A stretch of DNA of 64,000 nucleotides from Aschersonia sp. MBC 622. Lineage: Eukaryota > Ascomycota > Sordariomycetes > Hypocreales > Clavicipitaceae. Location: positions 1-64,000 of the forward strand of contig JARJPL010000623.1 of the NCBI GenBank assembly GCA_030782805.1. Reading direction: 5' to 3'. Positions 32,487 through 41,479 of this stretch are shown piece by piece. The notes beneath the pieces are model-generated. The model saw only the letters and a program-made list of their open reading frames with translations, was not told where the DNA came from and searched no databases. The translations under genes and the position numbers were made by a program. Numbering within the stretch: position 1 is the stretch's first letter; the number at the start of each line of letters is the position of its first letter.

Positions 32487-32624
32487 GCTGTTGATTGACT
32501 GGCTGTTGCTTGAGACTGGCTAATTCTTCTCCAGTCCCTGGTGCAGGCTGTTGAATGTTCGGTGTCACTTCACGAGGAGGTCTCTGGTACTCCTTTTGTG
32601 AGGATTCCTGCCCTCGCCTACCCT

Positions 32625-32929
32625 CTATGGTGACTTTCTCTTTGTCCCTGCTTGACCCTTGGGCAGTATAAACTCAGTCTTATGGCCAGATATAGTCAGT
32701 GTACCGTCTTCGTTTCGGTAGAACTTCTTCCCCCCCTCCACAGAGCCGCGCTGTACTGGCTGCGCTAAAGATAAAAAACGAAACAAAAATAAACCTTTTT
32801 CCCGGACCGTGCCTAGCTCTACTCACCCTCGTCGTCGGTGGACTTGGGGTCACCCTTCCATGCCATGTCCGCCGCCTTGGCAGCGTCGCCGCCCATTTCC
32901 TCCAGCAGGGCGTGGAAGAGACGGACGTC
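32625..32929 (-). CDS. Orphan 3' exons of an unidentified gene (5' end not found)
   Basis: Two minus-strand exons with high GC and protein-like composition stand in AT-rich surroundings. Exon A, 32929-32827, reads DVRLFHALLEEMGGDAAKAA and then DMAWKGDPKSTDDE; a 62-base intron (GTGAGT...TTTAG, 32826-32765) follows, and exon B, 32764-32625, continues in phase as AQPVQRGSVEGGKKFYRNED, then GTLTISGHKTEFILPKG and ends TKRKSP-stop. The acceptor before exon A is preceded by TTTACTAAC, a good branch point, so a 5' exon is expected within about 300 bases; I could not find one with a start codon and matching phase. It is either a gene whose short first exon I missed, or the 3' remnant of a broken gene. 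The basic C-terminus could be a nuclear signal. Function unknown. Confidence 0.5.
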
Positions 32930-33233
32930 CTATTGCCTAGCAATTTGTTAGTAAATATACGCCAGAAATCTACAAGTGTGCTTTCAAACCATGGCGATAA
33001 GTTTATAGTTATAATGATACGTAATAGTAATGGATATATGGTAAATAAAACAAAAGAGCAATGACAATGCCGGCCCAGTCCCAAAACGCCAGTGCCAGAA
33101 AACACACAGCCAAGTATCCAAAAGCTTTACTGCACAGCTCACAGAGCTCTGCAGCTTTGTATGCACCACTCTTTTCAACAATACTCTTTCATGCTTCCAA
33201 CAAATTGTTTAAATGCGTGACCCCCTTTATTAA

Positions 33234-35208
33234 TTAAACTTGCTGTGTTTGGCCATTTTGTTCGTTTTCGCTTCTTGGGGCTGCCGACAAGACGGCGGGA
33301 TCCGTGACGACGTCGTCCTTTTCGCCCATCGACTCAGTATCCTCATCGTGAGGGATATCGGGCGGCGCAGAAAACGTCGGGGCAATCTTGCTTCTACCGC
33401 GAATACTGGCTCCCCACTTGTAAAAGACAAAGGGAATGGGGGCTAGCAGCAGAGCGATACAGCCGAGCAACGTGCCCGCCCACTGAATGCCGAGACCCTG
33501 AAACATTTGACGTGCAAATAGCGGGAAGCCAGCGCCGCAGAGAGATCGCAGAAAGGTATTGCCGGCAATGGCGGAGGCGGCAAACATGAGGTAGGCGTCG
33601 ACAAGATAGTTGAGAGCCTGGAGGAAAATCGACATGAGGCCGAACCCGGTTAAGAGACCGCTAAGCGTGGGTGCGATCCAGTGGATATCGCTTCGGTAAC
33701 CGGTCCTAAGTGCATGTTAGCAATTGCCTGGGTGAAATTGTGCAATCACGTCGCCGCTTTCATTGCACTTACCAGCCAAACCAAAAGATGCCAATGGCAA
33801 AGGCGATACCACCAGCCATGATGCTGGGCAGTCGCCATTCAGGGATCGGGAGACCATTGTTGGCTGCCAGCTTTCGATTGTACCAAGGCTGCTGCAAAAT
33901 GACTGTACCACCGGCAATCAGCTGTCCGATAATCATGCCGAAAAAGGTCAAGCCAGCGACGCCAGAGCTGAAGCCGTGGACACCAACAAAGACTAGAGGA
34001 TAGGCAGAGAAGAAGAGGTAGAGGATGCCGTAGATGAAACTCATATAAATCGAGAGGAGCAGGATGATGGGTTCGGTAAATAGTAGTCGCAGTGGACGGG
34101 ACAAATTCTTGGAGAGGAGCTCCCTAAGGTCGACTTCAATTTCCTCCTGCTTGGCGTGAATTCCCCAGTTCTTGGTGCGACGACGCAGCTCAGAGGCCTT
34201 GGAGATGAGCACAACGGGTGCGTACGTCTCCTCGAGGAAGAACAGGTCGAGGATGAAGGCGACGGCACCCATGATGGAGGCGAGATACTCGGTCCAGCGC
34301 CAACCCAGGTAAGACTCTACCATGAAGCCACCAATAAAGGGCGCGAACATGGGACCGGTAAAGACTGCCATGGAGAAGATGGTGATGGCGATGCCTCTGG
34401 ATTTATTATCAAACATGTCGGAGAAGACGGCAGCGACGACGGCAAGCGGGCAAGCACCAAACAAGCCACTGAAGAAGCGGCAGATGAGAATAGTCTGAAT
34501 GTTCTCGCCGGTGGCGCAGGCAATAGAGAAGAGGGTGAAGCCAAACATGGCAATGACAATGGGGAGGCGGCGGCCGCGCAACTCGGACAGCGGGGCCCAA
34601 ATGGTCGGGCCAAAGGCGAAGCCCAAGACGTAGAATGTGGTGCCGAGGAGGCCAACCTCGGAGCCGACGCCATACTGCTTGGCGACGACCTGGGTGCCGG
34701 CGGAAAAGATTGACGACGTGAAAGCCGAGGTCATTGTAGTGTACCCAAGCATGGCCGAGGTCAAGAGCTTCTTGCGCAAGGGCCAGTTTTGCGCATGCAG
34801 CGGGTCGTTGGGGCCGTCAAACTCGACAACGTACTCCTCCTGGTCGGGCAGCGGCGGCGGGTAGGGCTTGCCGGCGCCAAAGGCGGGCAGAGGCCTCCTC
34901 GAGGCGCGACTAGCGGTGCGGCTGCCCGGTTCGAGGCCGACGGTGGTGGCGTGCTGGCCGCGAGCCGTCTGAATGCGGCTGAGAGCGGTGGGATGGCGCT
35001 CCAGGTCGTTGATGGTCGAGACGCGGCTCATCTGGCGCCGAACGGCGGGTCTACCGGCACCGGCACCGGCGGCGGTAGACGAGGCTGTCGAGACGGACGA
35101 GGCGGAGAGGACGCGCTCGATTTCGTCGCTGGTGCGGCGTCGGTAATTGGCGGGCGAGGCATCGCGCTCTGCCTCGACCAGCTCGCGGTCAATGTCATCC
35201 ATGGCCAT
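33234..35208 (-). CDS. MFS transporter, DHA1 polyamine/drug type
   Basis: Two exons, 35208-33773 and 33705-33234, joined across GTAAGT...TAG; 635 residues. The first 130 residues are a hydrophilic cytosolic tail rich in S, R and A. The 12-helix MFS core begins after FDGPNDPLHAQNWPLRKK, the typical entry motif of the DHA1 Tpo1/Flr1 group. Motif A-like APLSELRGRRLPI and CRFFSGLFGACPLAVVAA follow, and the second exon supplies helices 11-12 with FLRSLCGAGFPLFARQMF. The C-terminal tail (PHDEDTESMGEKDDVV) is acidic. By family it is a proton antiporter exporting polyamines, drugs or metabolites at the plasma membrane or vacuole; substrate unknown. Start at MAMDDIDRELVEAERDAS was chosen because it is the first ATG pair after a stretch of poor coding character. 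Confidence 0.9.
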
Positions 35209-36699
35209 TGTTGAGCCGGGCGATGGGGCGGTTGAGATGACGGCGTCGGGGGCTGGGTGTTTTTTGGGCCGTGGCGGAACAGGAACCCGGGGGGGGAGTC
35301 TCTGCCGTGCTATGACGTTGTTGTGCAGCTCCGTACACGCAGCAAGTTTGATGTGCGAGGCCAGCAAGAGCGCCAAAGGATATTGGTAGAGAAAAAAAAA
35401 GCACACCTAAGCCCCTCGATTTGATGATGCAGAATTTATTTAGGAAAGAACGTTCAAGTGGGAGGTGGCTCAAACGGACAATGGATCTTGTTTGGGGGCG
35501 CTCTCTCTTTCCTTTTCCCGGCCTTTTCGATAGTAATATATTTTAGCTCAATGCATTCGAAGCTAGCCTCTTTCACAACAAGACTTGAATACCAGTAGTA
35601 AAAAAAAAAGTGGTTGCCACCTTGAATTGAGAAGCTGTTATTGGTTCGTGTTGTTCGTCTCCGAGGCGATGCCGGCCGCTTTTTTTTTTTTTTTGCAAGA
35701 GCTCTGGTGGGGCTTGGTCCGGGACTGGCAAACAGTGGGGTCTCCGACGTGGGATTGAAACAAAGAAAATGCTTCTTTCGAAAAAAGCGTGCGGCAAAAG
35801 AGACGACAAGGTAGATACAGATGCAGCAGCAGTGCTGGTCTTGCTCTGCGTAGACTGCTTAGAGTGGCTGCGTACATGAGCAAGAGAGAGCCCCAGCCTA
35901 TATGTCTCCCTGGCATCATTAAATCAGCTCCACGGGCTTCGTGCTTGTCGGGTCCGTGGACTTCTGCACGGTACTCTGGAGAAATTTTTTATTCCGCCAT
36001 GAATCCATATTTTGTCCGTAACGGCTTACAAGGGGTTACCGGGGTCTATTGAAAGTCGCGAGATCCGGAGCCTGTAACAACAAGCAATCGCCCAAATTAT
36101 ACCCACCAATTACTAACATTAATTCGTCTGGTTCCACTCCTCTTCGGGAAGCGAGCGTTTCGGCAGCGAGCAAAACCGCGAAGCCGCGATGCTGGCCCCA
36201 GGTGTGCCATTGGTAAGCGATACTTTGCTTAGGAATTTTCTTTATGCATACTTGAACCTTTGTTAAACGCGACCCAAGGGGTCTTTTATGAAGGAGACAG
36301 GTATATGCGGCGAGAGATCCCTGCGCGCCGACGTCATGCAGCACAATCACTTTCACCCGGCCTGTCCGAACTTCGGTTCCGGAAAAAAGGTTTCGGTCCC
36401 GGCTAGAAGATTCTTGCATTCACATTGTTCTCTTCTTCGGTTGCAAGCTGTCATATCTGTATTCCATAGTAAGCAGACGGGGGGCAAAGACACCCGCCGC
36501 GGCGATCCGGGTATGTGCTCTTTGGCGATGTTGCAGGACAGCTATTTCATGCACACCACATCATATGACCGCGAAACGAACGAGTCATTGATTTCATCTG
36601 TAATGAATGACTAATCGGAACTGGCTCTGCTTGGTGCTGCGGTGGAAGACCCACTTTTACCACACAGAAACAGGGTATATATGGTAAAATAGATCACCA
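35209..36699. other. Intergenic region upstream of the MFS gene and of U6
   Basis: The left part is the MFS promoter, rich in homopolymers (poly-A near 35390, a long T run at 35681-35694 and A/T runs at 35600). The remainder to 36660 has several short open frames without protein character. The last 40 bases contain the U6 TATA box. No additional gene supported. Confidence 0.45.
36676..36682 (+). promoter_or_regulatory. TATA box of the U6 snRNA gene
   Basis: TATATAT sits about 24 bases before the inferred U6 start, the position used by RNA polymerase III on U6 genes in yeast. Confidence 0.65.
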
Positions 36700-36806
36700 G
36701 TCCTTCGAGCTTCGGCTCATTTGGTCTTTTGAAACGATACAGAGAAGATTAGCATGGCCCCTGCACTAAGGATGACACGCAATCTCAAAGAGAAGCTACC
36801 AGTTTT
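36700..36806 (+). ncRNA. U6 spliceosomal snRNA
   Basis: The core sequence is unmistakable: GAAACGATACAGAGAAGATT contains the ACAGAGA box that pairs with the 5' splice site, and it is followed by AGC, the U4-pairing GCATGGCCCCTGC and AAGGATGACACGC. A 5' stem-loop is formed by GAGC-TTCG-GCTC (36707-36718), followed by the fungal CATTTGGTC...TTTTGAAA segment, where the internal A box overlaps. The transcript would end in the T run beginning at 36803. The 5' end is set by the TATA spacing and the stem and may be off by a few bases. It is the catalytic snRNA of the spliceosome, consistent with an intron-rich genome. Confidence 0.93.
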
Positions 36807-36811
36807 TTTTT
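36803..36811 (+). terminator. RNA polymerase III terminator of U6
   Basis: A run of nine T directly after CTACCAG ends the U6 sequence, as expected for Pol III. Confidence 0.8.
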
Positions 36812-36946
36812 GTCTCTTTTTATTTTTTTTCTTACAATACTCTACCATCACCTTGCGATGCCAATGCTTCTCCGATTCCCTCTGCCATCATTTTTGGCTT
36901 CCGTAGCGTAGCTGGTAAGCACAAAGGCCTACATGGCGAGTCTGAT

Positions 36947-36956
36947 GGTTCGAATC
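36947..36956 (+). promoter_or_regulatory. Downstream B box for U6 (TFIIIC site)
   Basis: GGTTCGAATC matches the B-box consensus exactly and lies about 136 bases past the terminator and 247 bases from the U6 start. In Saccharomyces SNR6 the essential B box is also extragenic, about 120 bases past the terminator. A tRNA was considered here and rejected because no acceptor stem can be formed. A loosely A-box-like TAGCGTAGCTGG lies at 36904-36915. Confidence 0.6.
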
Positions 36957-37105
36957 AGCGACTGCCGTGACTATACTCGGGCCATTTTTGCTTTATTGAC
37001 TTGGAAATATCGTTTGCTCGCAAGACAATGATGTGAAATATTTTTTCAAGTGATTTTCAAATCTATTCCGTGCACAATACGCTATGCGCAATTGAATTCC
37101 TCCAT

Positions 37106-38814
37106 CTATCGCCTCACGCCCCATCCGTGCTCCAGCAGCGACGTCGACTCTTCCAGGCTCAGCCCTGCCGTCTCGGGATAGATGAGCCAAACTAGCGCCT
37201 CGCCGACGGCGCAGACGCTCGCATACAGCGCAAACGTCCACGGCGGCGTCAGCAGCTCCATGAGCGGCAGAAACGTCAGCCCGACGACAAAGTTGGCCGA
37301 CCAGTTGGTGGCCGTGGCCGCGCCGCTGCCTAGCGAGCGGACCGCTGTAGGAAACAGCTCGCTCTGCATCCACGGCACGTTGCCGAGACCGATCGCGTAG
37401 GACGACACGTAGAGCATGATGCTAAGCAGGATAAGGCCGGCCGCGCTGCTGCTGCTTCCCGGCGGCGCCGGCGCCGGCGCGGCGTCGTTGTGCGATGCGT
37501 TAGGGCTCGCATCGAGGGTCAGGAACGAGAACCCTAGAGATGCGAGCAAGAGGCCGCAGACCATGATGGGGAGCGAGTACAAGAGTATACGGCGTCGGCC
37601 GATGCGGTCTATGAGTACCAGCGCGATGCCGGTGAATATAAAGTTGGTCACGGCTACGCTGAGAGAGGCAAGCGTGGGGCTGCGGAATCCGACCAATGTG
37701 AATATCGTCGCAGAAAAATACATGAGCGAGTTCTGCGACGGTTAGTTTCGCAACGACGGCTTCTTCTAGCCCTGTAAAGCACTTACAAATCCACTAAGCT
37801 GCTGTAGACCTTGTAGCAGACAAGCAATGGCCAGCGCACGTCTATTCTGGCCGACCGTAAGCAGCTCTTCCCAGCCGCTCAGCCAGCTCGGCATCTTTGA
37901 CTGTCGCATTCCTCCAAGTCTGCGTGCTTCTTGCTCCGCCCGTATTTCAACTTCAATGTTTTTAATAATCGCATCCACGTGCTCTCCAGTCCCAGCCTCG
38001 GCGGCGCCTTGCGTCTGCAGAATCACTCTCCGGGCTGCTCCCGACTCGCCCGCCTTGACGAGCCAGCGCGGCGTCTCCGGCATGAACCCAATCAGCGCCG
38101 CCTGCACCACCGCCGGCACGGCCCCCAGGCCAACCATCCATCGCCACCCTGTCCCGGCCGCGGCATACGTCGCAAAGAGCCAGCCGACAACGTACGCCAC
38201 CACCTGACCGGCGGTGATGAGCATGACATTCGTCGTGACAAGCCGTCCGCGGTGCTGCGCCGGAGCGACCTCGGCAATGTACAGCGGCACGACGAAGCTC
38301 GCGGCGCCGACGCCCGCGCCGACCATGCACCGCCCAACGACCATGAGCGATACCGTCGAGCTTGCCGCCTGCAGCAACGCGCCGGCGACAAACAGCACGT
38401 CCGCGTAGAGGATCACGCGTCTTCGCCCGAGCCGGTCGGCGAGAATCGAGGAGATGGGCGACGCAATCAGCGCGAAAAGGGCGGTCGCGGATGTGATGAT
38501 GGACTTGTCGAGCGACGAGAGCGGTCGGCCGGACAGCGCCGTGCCGATGGAGACGAGGGTCGCGGAAATGACGCCAGTGTCGTCTGGCGAGCGAAAAAAC
38601 AGATTTAGCATCTTCCTTGCGCAATCTTCGAGGGGGGTCACAGCAACATACATCCAAAAAGTAAGCCGCTGATTCCAGCCGCGAGCGTCAGGAGCAGGAC
38701 AAAGGTGCCTAGCTCGGGCTGGTCTGCTGCTTTGCGTCGCAGCACGCTGCCGCCTCCTGCAGCATCATCTTGGCGGCTTTCTTCGGGGATCAGGGGCTCT
38801 TGTGGGTCGTCCAT
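37106..38814 (-). CDS. MFS sugar/myo-inositol-type transporter
   Basis: Three exons, 38814-38652, 38583-37787 and 37732-37106, with introns GTATGT...CAG and GTAAGT...CAG; 528 residues. The first join gives SGLLFGYDTGVISATLVSIG, the second QLSGFNSLMYFSATIF; both are hallmark sequences of the sugar porter family. Motifs: LADRLGRRRVILYAD, PETPRWLVKAGESG, LIDRIGRRRILLYS, and PETAGLSLEE near the C-terminus. LFGYDTGVIS, the long loop after helix 6 and the NVPWMQSELFP block place it with Itr1/Itr2-like inositol transporters of fungi. It is a 12-helix proton symporter of the plasma membrane by family; substrate not proven. The frame upstream of 38814 remains open for about 25 codons to a CTTGGCAG acceptor-like site, so an extra 5' exon is possible. 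Confidence 0.9.
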
Positions 38815-39785
38815 GTCGTCTGCATTGCGTAGATGCAGCCCAGGCTGAGTGTTGTCGATTTTGATAAGCTGTTGCTTAATGGTGTACGCTTTCAGCTGAC
38901 GTCTGCCAAGTTAGTGGGAACTAGGTAAGTCAGGCGGGCGATGGCTCTTTGTGCCATGTCGCCAAGTACTGCCCAGCTCAAGCTAAAAAAAGACTGATTG
39001 TTAACATACCAGTCAATTTATGGTTCTCGTGTACGGATTGAAGAATAATGATAATCAAGTAATTTTTTTTTAATAAATCTAGGAGAGCCTCTTTGGCAGG
39101 CACTTTGGCTCTAATATCCAACACACCCGGTGGTGTGAGGATCCAGGAAGACCAAACTGAGTTCGCCGAGCATCTATTGTGAGCACCCTCTATGCATGCC
39201 TAAATAGTGGCCCCGATGCTTCTTTGTATTCACGCTGAAAGTACCTAGCAAGGGCCTTGGTTTTTTCTCTTATTTTCTTTTCATTGTAGAAAGTCGTAGA
39301 GTTCGCGGCTTGAAGCAAAATCCATCGACTATAGATGTTCGACATCGTCTTCGATTCGTGAGCCTGACAGCTTGCATTGGGCGATGAACTTGTTATTTCA
39401 GACTGTCAAATGTGGCTGTCGTGATCTGACGGCGAGTTACAAGTGTGTAGCAGTAGCCCGCACATTGTTTCGATGACAAATCAACACACCAGGTGTTGGA
39501 AAGTATTAAAGTCTCATATTAAAAAGATAGCACACAATGGGGCATATTGGTACATGCGAGGACGGGCATGGTGCAGAACGAGAGAGAAGAGAAACACGGC
39601 TCAATGTGAGGCGAGATGTCATACGAATTGACGCGTTCATTGATCATTCGGCTGGAAATCAGTTTAGATGCAATAGTGTGACTTGTGATCTGCGGGAATG
39701 GCTATTGCAGAGGTAACACAGGCTGCATATATGCAACACAGATTGGTAGATTTAGCCTCCTTGGCCATGAGAGCTGTGTACGGCC
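38815..39785. other. Intergenic region, no gene seen
   Basis: Promoter side of the inositol-type transporter and 3' side of the ubiquitin hydrolase. A/T runs near 39060-39080 and several short frames only. Nothing else supported. Confidence 0.45.
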
Positions 39786-40544
39786 TCAGTCCTTGTTGGA
39801 CAGCGCCACAATGCTGAAATTCGGATCACCCTCGGAATGGTTCAAAAACTTGCGAATACCGAGCTCCAGAGCTTTGGGGCTCAAAACATCGTCCTCTGGC
39901 CCGAGCAGGCCCCTGTCCACTGGCCCGTCAGTCATACCCTCGAGCTCCCATAGATGGCCATCTTGACCTTTGACATAGGCAATGAAATGGTAGGGCGGAT
40001 GACTCTCTGCCAGAGGTGGTACAGAATCGCCCTTTCTTGCTGCCTTCATGTGAGCCTTTTCCAACTCTTGGCTGTCGTAGAGCACTCTGGCGCGCGGCTC
40101 AGGCCGCAGGGGCTTGGCCTCTGTAAAAAGCCGATCTAGGAGCGAACCTTGTTGCACGTATCTATTTCCTTGCCCATTTGCAACAGAGTGAATCAGCGCA
40201 TAGAGTCCGCAGGCATTCCCAATTGTTTGGCGAAACCACATAATGTGGTCGTCGTCGGCGGTCTTGTTGTAAGTCAGCTCCTCCACAGCCATATCGCAAG
40301 CAATGCCGTCTTCTTTGCGGGAAGCATAGTACATCTTGGCCGGCGTAATAAATATGAGAGCATGCGCCGGACGCGGGATCATGGCGAGTAATCCGGCATC
40401 GTCGATACTGTACACGTCATAAAAGCCTAGCTCATGAGACAGGCCTAGATCGTGGAGAAGCGATGTGAAGACTTCGGGGTTGTTCTCCAGCGGGATGACT
40501 TTTTTGACCCCGGATGGCGAAATCCACACTCCTTCAGTCGGCAT
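39786..40544 (-). CDS. Ubiquitin carboxyl-terminal hydrolase, UCH/Yuh1 family
   Basis: Single exon, 252 residues, MPTEGVWISPSGVKKVIPLE onward. UCH enzymes remove small adducts from the C-terminus of ubiquitin (or Nedd8/Rub1). The catalytic features are all present: the oxyanion-hole glutamine and nucleophile in RQTIGNACGLYALIHSV (Cys about 111), the crossover loop, the histidine in PPYHFIAYVKGQDG (about 186) and the aspartate in LWELEGMTDGP (about 205). Length matches Yuh1/UCHL3 (about 230 residues), so there is no C-terminal extension of the UCH37 kind. The 5' leader contains an in-phase-looking GC-rich piece in another frame, which I take as untranslated. Confidence 0.92.
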   Translation of the reverse strand: MPTEGVWISPSGVKKVIPLENNPEVFTSLLHDLGLSHELGFYDVYSIDDAGLLAMIPRPAHALIFITPAKMYYASRKEDGIACDMAVEELTYNKTADDDHIMWFRQTIGNACGLYALIHSVANGQGNRYVQQGSLLDRLFTEAKPLRPEPRARVLYDSQELEKAHMKAARKGDSVPPLAESHPPYHFIAYVKGQDGHLWELEGMTDGPVDRGLLGPEDDVLSPKALELGIRKFLNHSEGDPNFSIVALSNKD

Positions 40545-41479
40545 CTTGATGGAGCTGATACTTGTTCTTGCCAGTCACCTTGAATGTCGTCGTCTTGAAC
40601 AGACGAAAGTTGATAATCTGCTCGTTTGTGACGTCGCTGTTTGATCTAGTTGGGAGGTTACAGCCCTGTGGGGCCAGGCAGGAGGACGCATCAGCACCGA
40701 GATGGCAGCCAGTGGGAAAGCGACGAAGGAGTGAGTGATTCGGGATTTCTGTTTTGCTTTGTCGATGCTGTGCTTTTTCTTCGTACATGTGTGTGCATGG
40801 TAATCAGGAGGGTTTAAGCGGTTTATGGTGCACTTTTGAGTCATGTCGCAGCTGCAATGCTTATCAAACAGATGGGTTCGTAGCTTACGCCTAGCATTAT
40901 CGCCAGAGTCGCACGGCCTATCCCCGCCGATCGAGATGACGCATATGGGAAGAATGCCACAGATAAAAAGAAGAAAACAACAAGACTTTATCTAGACAAA
41001 AAAAAAGAATCTGATCAACTCGTTTTCGCCCTTCCCCAGATGCAGGGTGGCGGCAGAAGCAAAACTGTTGGCACGTGCGGCAACCAAACAGGAACAGGGA
41101 CACTTGGGGCACAACCTGGGCCTGGCCAGCCGGCCCACCCAAAACGAGAGGACCAGCCTCAGGAAAGGCCGCTTGGCCGTCTTCTCCTGGCACCACACTG
41201 AGTCCATATCAAGCCCCCAACATCCATACGGACCACAGCCACTGGCATTATTGGTACCGCTCGTATTCAGAGCCTTACCGTTCGATTCCGCTCAAACATC
41301 GTCGGCCATGGCACTTCTTGCGCACATCTAACCAGCACTCGCGACACATTATAGACCGACCCATACCCGCCACCCCCTCTACAGCACATCGTTGATACCC
41401 CAGCAGGTTTGCTGCCCAACGAACGAGCTCGAAATCCGTCAAAGCGTAATCTGCCCCGGCGTCACACATCGTCGACAGC
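40545..41479. promoter_or_regulatory. Divergent promoter region between UCH gene and BUD6
   Basis: 935 bases between two genes transcribed away from each other. It includes a short GC-rich piece at 40545-40640 with an acceptor-like CAACTAG on the minus strand (possible leader intron of the UCH gene). No recognisable coding unit. Confidence 0.4.

Larger units (their letters stand above)
31465..32624. other. Intergenic stretch with simple-sequence tracts
   Basis: No gene recognised. It holds an AGAGAGAG/GGGAGG tract near 31931-31966, a CTCTCT-rich pyrimidine tract (32311-32383), and the 15-base tandem repeat at 32442-32486. The pyrimidine tract followed by a CATGG context could be taken for a 5' leader, but no coding frame follows. 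Confidence 0.45.

Noticed and set aside
36897..36968. Possible tRNA gene (A-box-like TAGCGTAGCTGG and B box GGTTCGAATC)
   Set aside because: The flanks GCTTCCG and CGACTGC cannot form an acceptor stem and the T-stem only pairs if the loop is shifted by two bases. The B box is better explained as the downstream U6 promoter element.
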